Assembly (NCBI GenBank): GCA_905214245.1
Contig: CAJMLO010000014.1
Span: forward strand, 1-20,908
Origin: an uncultured bacterium
GTDB taxonomy: Bacteria; Bacillota; Clostridia; TANB77; CAG-508
DNA length: 20,908 bases
Direction of reading: 5' to 3'
A model generated the notes under the pieces. The model was not told the DNA's origin. It saw only the letters and a list, made by a program, of their open reading frames with translations, and did not search any database. This document shows positions 15,779 through 20,908 of the stretch, in pieces. Position 1 is the first letter of the stretch. Each line of letters begins with the position of its first letter. Position numbers and translations under genes: made by a program.

Positions 15779-15898
15779 TTAGTCTTTTTTAATTAAAGAT
15801 GCAGGCATTTTAGGTTGATGGAACATTCCAGCTATTAAACATGTTGTATTTGTTGCCTTTGCATATTTTTCTGCTATTTTAGCTAACATTTTTAACAT
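15779..15898 (-). CDS. agrD: AgrD-type cyclic lactone autoinducer precursor peptide
   Basis: This is a 39-aa peptide. An amphipathic N-terminal helix (MLKMLAKIAEKYAKA) is followed by TNTTC and LIAGMF, then the conserved C-terminal recognition tail HQPKMPASLIKKD. The tail matches the xQPKxPxxL pattern of clostridial AgrD peptides. Cys20 is the expected thiolactone residue. ATG 15898 has GGGGG (15907-15911) eight bases upstream. It follows agrB by 75 bp on the same strand, as expected for an AgrB substrate. The spacing from Cys20 to the KMP proline is 12 residues rather than the more usual 10, so the mature ring may be larger. Confidence 0.9.
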   Translation of the reverse strand: MLKMLAKIAEKYAKATNTTCLIAGMFHQPKMPASLIKKD

Positions 15899-15930
15899 AT
15901 AAAATTCCCCCTTTAGTGTTTATATAATAA

Positions 15931-15954
15931 AACATTGCCGGCCGTATCAATGTT
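15931..15954 (-). other. Hairpin between agrB and agrD
   Basis: A 7-bp stem AACATTG/CAATGTT (15931-15937 with 15948-15954) has a GC-rich loop containing the palindrome CGGCCG, striking in this AT-rich setting. No U-tract follows. It could mark mRNA processing that favours agrD, or a protein-binding site. Confidence 0.4.
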
Positions 15955-15973
15955 ATATTAATCATATGTCTAC

Positions 15974-16597
15974 TTAAGCTAATTTTTCCTTTTGCTGATA
16001 TACTTTATATCCATATTTATTATTTGTAAGTAAATATGCAAGTCTGCTTATCATAAAGCTTTGAACAATTACTCCAAATATTAATATGTTTGAAATAATA
16101 CTATCTTTTATAAATACTGAAGCTGTAAGTGTAAGTACAAGTGTTGTATATGATAATATTTTCTTACGTTTTCTTTCTTTTTTACTTATTATTGGAATAT
16201 TCTCTGTATCTGCTGGAGCATATAGGCTAACCATAATTACTCCAAATATAAGAGCTATTACTATAATTATATATTTTTGAACCAAATTTAATATAATAAA
16301 TTTACTTAAATATACAATTCCATAATAAAATACACTACTTCCAATTATACATCCAACATGTGTTTTTAGGTGAAATCCACCAGAAGAAGCCCTATATGGT
16401 ATGAGTGCCACATATGCAAAAACTGTATACCATCCAATTCCAAGTATAAAACTAAGTACAAATAGTAAGAAAATTTTTGGAATTTCTCCAATTATTAGTT
16501 CTATACCATATGTAATAATTTCAGCTTTTTCATCATCTATATCTGGCATTTGTTTTCTCATTTGATTTACAATGTAGGTACAAATTTTTTCTATCAT
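15974..16597 (-). CDS. agrB: AgrB-type accessory gene regulator protein
   Basis: This membrane cysteine protease cleaves the AgrD C-terminus, forms the thiolactone, and assists export. It has 207 aa. The catalytic pair is His76 and Cys83 in SSGGFHLKTHVGC, matching S. aureus AgrB His77/Cys84. About six hydrophobic segments follow an N-terminal amphipathic region. GGGAGG lies just upstream of ATG 16597. agrB-agrD forms a minus-strand unit that converges on agrA-agrC and starts after the terminator at 16673-16723. No consensus -35 is visible in the 75 bp upstream, which would suit activation by AgrA. Confidence 0.93.
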   Translation of the reverse strand: MIEKICTYIVNQMRKQMPDIDDEKAEIITYGIELIIGEIPKIFLLFVLSFILGIGWYTVFAYVALIPYRASSGGFHLKTHVGCIIGSSVFYYGIVYLSKFIILNLVQKYIIIVIALIFGVIMVSLYAPADTENIPIISKKERKRKKILSYTTLVLTLTASVFIKDSIISNILIFGVIVQSFMISRLAYLLTNNKYGYKVYQQKEKLA

Positions 16598-16672
16598 ATT
16601 TGCCTCCCTCTTTGTTTCTGTACATATATTACATCCTTTTTTCTACATATTTTTACTTTATATATGAAAATA

Positions 16673-16723
16673 AAAAAATCATATATAAAAAGTTACTTTT
16701 TTCACTTTTATATATGATTTTTT
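16673..16723 (-). terminator. Terminator of the uvrC operon, before agrB
   Basis: An 18-bp perfect AT-rich stem (16673-16690 with 16706-16723, 15-nt loop) is followed on the minus strand by a U-rich run. It separates the pseudouridine synthase gene from agrB and could also act on the plus strand. The rest of the 230-bp gap 16598-16827 is AT-rich. A partial copy of the stem sequence (TTTTTACTTTATATATGA, 16650-16667) lies closer to agrB. Confidence 0.75.
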
Positions 16724-16827
16724 GTGTTTGTAAAATTTACATAATTAATAATGTGTAGTGTTTTAACAATATAGTATTTTGCATAATTTATGTATTAAAT
16801 TTTTTATAACTTAAAAAGCCATAATTA

Positions 16828-17526
16828 TTAAATATCTATTCCCTCAAGAATCTTCCAACTGCCTATTTTTTGTGGAATTGCCTTAAACTCCATCTTTTCT
16901 TTTGTAATTGGATGAAGTATTGTTAAACTATATGCCCACAATGTTATCTGCTTGCCATGGCCCCTTCCTCCATATTTTTGATCACCATAAATGCTGTGCC
17001 CCCTACTTGCAAGTTGCACACGTATTTGATGATGTCTTCCTGTATGTAAAAGTATTTTTAAAACAGACAAATCCAAATCTTTATCATATTTTAAAACCTC
17101 ATAATCTAGATTTGCATATTTGCTATTTTTGGTTCCTTCTTTTACAACTTTGCTCATATTATTTCTTTCATTTTTAAGTAAATAATCTTCAAGTGTTCCA
17201 TTTGTTTTTTCCATTTTGCCATTGCAAATAACTAAGTATCTTTTTTGAAATACTTTTTCTCTTACTTGCTCGCTTAATCTTGATGCTGCTTTAGAAGTTT
17301 TAGCAAAAACCATAACTCCACCAACAGGTCTATCAAGTCTATGAATTAACCCAAGATAGACATTTCCAGGTTTATTATACTTTTCTTTTATATATTCTTT
17401 TATTAAAGTAAGCATATCTATATCCCCTGTTTTGTCTCCTTGTGATGGAATATTTACAGGCTTTTCCACAACTATAATATGATTATCTTCATATATTACA
17501 TTTATTTTGTTTGATATATCACTCAT
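16828..17526 (-). CDS. RluA-family pseudouridine synthase
   Basis: This enzyme isomerises uridine to pseudouridine in rRNA or tRNA. It has 232 aa. The catalytic motif HRLDRPVGG contains Asp65, followed by the family motifs KRYLVICNG, TGRHHQIRVQLA and GDQKYGG. There is no N-terminal S4 domain, so it is a short RluA-type member and the exact target uridine cannot be assigned. It starts three bases after the methyltransferase stop and is probably the last gene of the uvrC operon. A translated pair with an RNA-type methyltransferase suggests shared rRNA modification. Confidence 0.93.
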   Translation of the reverse strand: MSDISNKINVIYEDNHIIVVEKPVNIPSQGDKTGDIDMLTLIKEYIKEKYNKPGNVYLGLIHRLDRPVGGVMVFAKTSKAASRLSEQVREKVFQKRYLVICNGKMEKTNGTLEDYLLKNERNNMSKVVKEGTKNSKYANLDYEVLKYDKDLDLSVLKILLHTGRHHQIRVQLASRGHSIYGDQKYGGRGHGKQITLWAYSLTILHPITKEKMEFKAIPQKIGSWKILEGIDI

Positions 17527-17529
17527 CTT

Positions 17530-18387
17530 TTAGCTCTCCCATCTTCCATATATTCCACAAGGAAGAATCATGCTAGATGCAGTCATAGGTAGTCCAATTT
17601 CCCCACAAGAAAACTTACCTGTTGCTTTTATATTAAGTTTTAAAATATTTTCAAGAACTGTGCTAGAAATTCCTGTTGTATATGAATTAATCAAAAAGAA
17701 TAGTGGTTTATCTGATAAAACTTTTGTACATAATTTAACTAAATCTGCAATATTTTCCTCAAATTTCCACACTTCTCCATTTGTACCTCTACCATATGAA
17801 GGTGGATCCATTATAATTGCATCATATTTATTTCCGCGACGTATTTCTCTATTTACAAATTTAACAACATCATCAACAATAAATCTTACAGGTCTATCTT
17901 TAAGTCCAGATGATACAATATTTTCTTTTGCCCACAAAGTCATTCCTTTTGAGCTATCTACATGACATACAGATGCACCTGCATAGCTACAAGCAACTGT
18001 TGCACCCCCTGTATATGCAAACAAATTTAGTACTTTTATATCTCTTTTTGCATTTTGTATTTTATTTATCATCCAATCCCAGTTAACAGCTTGCTCTGGA
18101 AAAAGACCTGTATGTTTAAATCCCATTGGTTTAATATTAAAAGTTAAATTTTTATATTTAACCTGCCAATTACTAGGCATTTTTTTAGAGTATTCCCAAT
18201 GACCTCCACCAGTATTACTTCTTATGTATCTTGCATTTACCTTTTTCCATTTTTCAGGATAAGATTTTTCTTTCCATATAATTTGTGGGTCAGGTCTTGC
18301 AAGAATAATATCTTTCCATCTCTCAAGCTTTTCGCCATTTGCCATGTCTAATATCTCATAATCTTTCCACTCATTTGCTACATTCAT
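17530..18387 (-). CDS. Class I SAM-dependent methyltransferase (COG1092-like)
   Basis: This is a 285-aa cytosolic methyltransferase. The SAM-binding motif is VLNLFAYTGGATVACSYAGA near 119-138, with the acidic motif HVDSSKG after it. A catalytic DPPSYGRG follows near 195-202. DPPSYGRG and the N-terminal sequence resemble RlmI/RlmK-type 23S rRNA cytosine methyltransferases, but the usual PUA domain is not evident, so substrate is uncertain. ATG 18387 has AAGGA about ten bases upstream. It is tightly linked (3 bp) to the pseudouridine synthase. Confidence 0.88.
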   Translation of the reverse strand: MNVANEWKDYEILDMANGEKLERWKDIILARPDPQIIWKEKSYPEKWKKVNARYIRSNTGGGHWEYSKKMPSNWQVKYKNLTFNIKPMGFKHTGLFPEQAVNWDWMINKIQNAKRDIKVLNLFAYTGGATVACSYAGASVCHVDSSKGMTLWAKENIVSSGLKDRPVRFIVDDVVKFVNREIRRGNKYDAIIMDPPSYGRGTNGEVWKFEENIADLVKLCTKVLSDKPLFFLINSYTTGISSTVLENILKLNIKATGKFSCGEIGLPMTASSMILPCGIYGRWES

Positions 18388-18415
18388 ACTATATTTATCC
18401 TTTCCATATTTGCCT

Positions 18416-18628
18416 CTATAAATTCATACTACTTAATACCTCTATAAAACTTGAAACAAGCATAAGATCAAATATCATAAACATAATTGTAATTAAAACT
18501 ATAGCTGTTATCATTTTATGCCTATTTAACAGTAGTCGAATTCTTTTAAAAGCACTCAATTTTTCATTTTCTTTCAAAACATCTTGTCCATAATGAACAT
18601 TAAAAACAACATCTTTAGTATACTCCAT
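18416..18628 (-). CDS. Small one-TM protein, function unknown
   Basis: This is a 70-aa protein with a polar N-terminal half, a basic stretch (FKRIRLLLNRHK, about 27-38), and a single TM helix at about 40-62, giving a predicted N-in orientation. I do not recognise it. ATG 18628 has only a distant AAGGGA about 14 bases upstream. That site partly overlaps a long-range 9-bp inverted repeat in the leader (18635-18643 with 18695-18703). It lies between uvrC (109-bp gap) and the methyltransferase (28-bp gap) and is likely co-transcribed. Confidence 0.6.
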   Translation of the reverse strand: MEYTKDVVFNVHYGQDVLKENEKLSAFKRIRLLLNRHKMITAIVLITIMFMIFDLMLVSSFIEVLSSMNL

Positions 18629-18737
18629 ATTAAAATCACAATCCCTTCTTTATTTTCGCACTATCCCCAATGTGCCATATTACTATAATTATATGATTGT
18701 GATATATGAAATATGCTGGCTTTCGTACTCCAAAATA

Positions 18738-20598
18738 TTACATATTATTAAGCTCATCTTTTATTTTTTTAGCAAGCTCAATATTAATTCCCTTTATTCT
18801 AGCAATTTCTTCAATATCCGCACTTGCAATCTTAGCAGTACTTCCAAATTTCTTAAGCAATTCTTTCTTTTTCACTTCTCCAATTCCAGATATATCGTCA
18901 AGACTAGATTTTTTCATTGACTTATCCCTAAGCATCTTATGATATCCAATTGCTGTATCATGTACAGTATCTTGAAAATTGGTAATAAGCATCATAAGTT
19001 CATGTGAAAGAGGTATTTCTTCTTTATTTTCATTTATCAAAGCTCTAGTTGTGTGTTTATCATTTTTTACCATACCAAACACTTTGATGTCAACTTTTTC
19101 TCTATTTTCAGTCACTCCATACTCTTCTTCTTTTTCTTTTATTTCTCTATTTATTTCATCAATTGCTTGTCTGCAAGCTCTAATTTGTGTAATACCACCA
19201 TCAACAAAAATTGCATCAGGAAGTGCACCAAAACCAGTACTCTTGCTCTCATTTAAAATATCTACCGAATGTCTTAATCTTCTTGTTATAACCTCTTTCA
19301 TACACTTTGGATCATCTTGTTCAAACACAGTTTTTATTTTAAAACGCCTTGATAAATTCTTTTTTATAACTCCATCTTGAAGAACACACATACCAGCAAC
19401 CATAAACTGTCCAGAAATATTTGAAATATCATATGTCTCAATTTTTCTTGGTAATTTTTCCATATTTAACACTTCTTTTAAGCTAAGCAAAATTGCTGTT
19501 TTATCTTTTTCTTTATTTTCAAGTGTTATTTTTGCATTGTTTTCAGCCATCTCAACAAATCTTAATTTTTCGCCTTTTTGAGGTGTTTTTATTTCAACTT
19601 TTCTGCCAGCTTTTTGAGAAAGTAAACTGCTTATTAAATCTTTATCCTCAATCTCTTCTCTTATCATAATCTTATTTGGTAAAAATGGTTTATCTATGTA
19701 ATACTGTTTAATAAAATTTGATAAAATTTCACTATCTGTTTCATCTTGAAACTCATCTAAAAAGTAATGTTCTCTTCCTATCATCTTACTTTTTCTAACA
19801 AAAAATATTTCCAAACAAACATGAAGCTCACTTCTTGCAATCCCAATAACATCAATATCATTTTCAGAAATATTTGAAACCTTTTGCTTTTCAGACACTC
19901 TTTCAAGAGCAATCATTTTATCTCTTAAATATGCAGCTTTTTCATACTCCATTTTTGCTGATGCCTCTTTTATTTCTTGCGACAAACTTCTAATCAATTT
20001 ATCAGTTTTTCCTTCAAGCAAATCAATTATTTCATCTATTTGCTTTCTATACTCTTCTTTTGAAACATAACCCATGCAAGGAGCTAAACATTTTTTTATG
20101 TGATAATTTAAACACGGCCTATCTTTGTATTTAAAATTCTTACATTGCCTTATTTTGAATTTTGATTTTATAAATTCTATCATTTCTTTTGCAGAACCTG
20201 CAGATGCATATGGTCCAAAATATTTTGCACCATCATTTAAAATTCTTCTAGTCATATACACATCTGGGTACTCATCTTTTACATTTACCTTTATGTATGG
20301 ATATGTTTTGTCATCTTTTAGCAATACATTAAATTTAGGCATATTTTTTTTGATCAAATTACACTCCAAAATAAGTGCCTCTGCTTCATTATCTGTTACA
20401 ATATATTCAAAATGATCTATCAAAGCTACCATATTTTGAATTCTTTTTGTTTTATTAGTTTTTCTAAAATATTGCCTTACACGATTTTTTAAAGAAACTG
20501 CTTTTCCAACATATATTATCTTATCATCTTTATCATGCATAATATAAACACCGTGGTTTTCCAGGCAATTTCTTTAATTCTTCCTCTATATCAAACAC
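18738..20598 (-). CDS. uvrC: Excinuclease ABC subunit C, with apparent one-base frameshift
   Basis: UvrC makes the dual incision in nucleotide excision repair. The intact frame from ATG 20540 (600 aa) starts inside the GIY-YIG domain. In the neighbouring frame GTG 20598, with AGGAG upstream, encodes MFDIEEELKKLPGKP. Ignoring the extra G at 20553 joins the two and restores GVYIMHDKDDKIIYVGKA, giving 619 aa. Further domains are a UVR motif at about residue 220-255 (KMEYEKAAYLRDKM), the RNase H-like nuclease (ETYDISNISG, IFVDGGITQI, HDTAIGYHK), and C-terminal helix-hairpin-helix repeats (ISGIGEVKKKELLKKFGS). As written, translation from GTG ends 16 codons in, and an internal start would lose the GVY half of the 3' nuclease. 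Real mutation or sequence error cannot be told apart here. Confidence 0.9.
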
Positions 20599-20620
20599 TT
20601 CAAAATTTTCTCCTTTTTTA

Positions 20621-20649
20621 TTGACTTTTTGAACACAATTGATTATAAT
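20621..20649 (+). promoter_or_regulatory. Strong plus-strand promoter (antisense RNA)
   Basis: TTGACT (20621-20626), a 17-bp spacer and TATAAT (20644-20649) form a near-consensus sigma-A promoter pointing away from uvrC toward the small peptide gene. No plus-strand coding frame follows; the transcript meets a terminator at 20701-20740. A TATAAT on the minus strand (20642-20647) overlaps the same bases and could serve uvrC, although its -35 region is poor. Confidence 0.7.
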
Positions 20650-20655
20650 AAAAGT

Positions 20656-20742
20656 AGGAAATAGAGAATCCACAAACGTGGTTTGCCACTGAATATGTAA
20701 AAAAAACACATCTAACCGGGCAAGTACAGATGTGTTTTTTAT
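20656..20742 (+). ncRNA. Predicted small antisense RNA of a type I TA-like locus
   Basis: From the promoter at 20621-20649 the expected transcript starts near 20656 and ends at the hairpin 20701-20740, giving a non-coding RNA of about 85 nt. Its 3' part is complementary to the 3' end of the opposing peptide mRNA. This is the convergent arrangement of txpA/RatA, bsrG/SR4 and fst par loci. A GTGG/CCAC hairpin sits in its 5' half (20679-20690). Transcription is predicted, not shown. Confidence 0.5.
20701..20740. terminator. Bidirectional terminator shared by peptide mRNA and antisense RNA
   Basis: A perfect 13-bp stem (20701-20713 with 20728-20740) has a 14-nt loop. On the minus strand the stem is followed by U's (A-run 20699-20706). 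On the plus strand T's 20735-20740 form the arm end and are followed by ATTT. It works for both converging transcripts. Confidence 0.8.
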
Positions 20743-20849
20743 TTGCTTAAAATTATAACCAGTATAATTAAGGCAAACACTATAATAGTTTCGGCAATTA
20801 AGCCAAATGAAAGTAGATATATTATTTCTAATAAAAATGCTTCTATCAT
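20739..20849 (-). CDS. 36-aa hydrophobic peptide, putative type I toxin
   Basis: This short frame encodes a peptide beginning MIEAFLLEIIYLLSFGLIAE, then a run of Ile/Val/Leu/Phe/Ala/Thr, and ending LSK. Nearly the whole chain can span the membrane. An ideal AGGAGG (20857-20862) lies seven bases upstream, preceded by a 6-bp hairpin CACAAC/GTTGTG (20867-20872 with 20877-20882). The stop codon touches the terminator stem. Size, hydrophobicity, strong ribosome site and an opposing promoter resemble holin-like or TxpA-type toxins of type I systems. I see no sequence match to a named family, so the role is inferred. The promoter is probably beyond the window edge. Confidence 0.65.
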   Translation of the reverse strand: MIEAFLLEIIYLLSFGLIAETIIVFALIILVIILSK

Positions 20850-20908
20850 AGCACCACCTCCTCACTCACAACATAAGTTGTGGATTAAAAGTGGCAAACC
20901 ACATCTGC

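Larger units (their letters stand above)
20679..20903. repeat. Inverted repeat flanking the TA-like locus
   Basis: GTGGTTTGCCACT at 20679-20691 recurs inverted at 20891-20903, each next to an AATCCACAA-type string (20668-20676; inverse near 20879-20887). The pair encloses the peptide gene and terminator. The right copy reaches the window edge, so it may extend further. Confidence 0.65.

Noticed and set aside
20533..20865. 110-aa minus-strand frame spanning the end of the window
   Set aside because: Its first part is an out-of-frame reading of the 36-aa peptide gene and terminator. Only its last 22 residues are real, as the start of uvrC before the frameshift.
1..20908. tRNA, rRNA, CRISPR array, insertion sequence or prophage
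   Set aside because: No cloverleaf, spacer-repeat array, transposase or phage gene was seen in the window.

Overview
The window looks like a chromosomal segment of a low-GC, endospore-forming, anaerobic Clostridia-type Bacillota. The evidence is very AT-rich DNA, a pyruvate formate-lyase operon, the sporulation genes yqfC, yqfD and a pdaA-type deacetylase, a Gram-positive agr peptide quorum-sensing locus, and the era/yqzL/recO neighbourhood. TGA is used as a stop (recO), so the code is standard. I cannot name the species.

Layout. (1) 1-3072, plus strand: pflB (5' end outside the window) and its activase pflA, separated by a strong hairpin and closed by a terminator. (2) 3169-13350, minus strand: a long housekeeping and sporulation block, in transcription order pdaA, yqfC, yqfD, an unrecognised 413-aa basic protein, a YbeY-DgkA-PAP2 fusion, a DUF3048 membrane protein, terminator, era promoter, era, yqzL (56 aa, overlapping recO), recO, a near-consensus promoter, pth, a short RNase G and a small membrane protein. 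(3) 13527-16723: an agr system built as two converging units. agrA-agrC run on the plus strand and agrB-agrD on the minus strand, meeting at a shared 16-bp hairpin. (4) 16828-20598, minus strand: uvrC, a small one-TM protein, a class I methyltransferase and an RluA-family pseudouridine synthase, ended by an 18-bp hairpin. uvrC carries an apparent one-base insertion near its start. (5) 20644-20908: a 36-aa hydrophobic peptide gene facing a strong opposite-strand promoter, with a bidirectional hairpin between them. This is the layout of a type I toxin-antitoxin locus and looks undescribed here.

How the parts fit. PflA makes the glycyl radical on PflB for anaerobic pyruvate cleavage. AgrB processes and exports the AgrD peptide, AgrC senses it and AgrA answers. 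Era, YbeY, RNase G, Pth and the pseudouridine synthase serve RNA maturation and translation. RecO and UvrC serve DNA repair. YqfC, YqfD and PdaA belong to sporulation. The most interesting items are the type I TA-like locus, the YbeY-DgkA-PAP2 triple fusion, the split agr locus with an unusual AgrD spacing, the unknown gene in the usual phoH position, and an RNase G that stops before its zinc-link.
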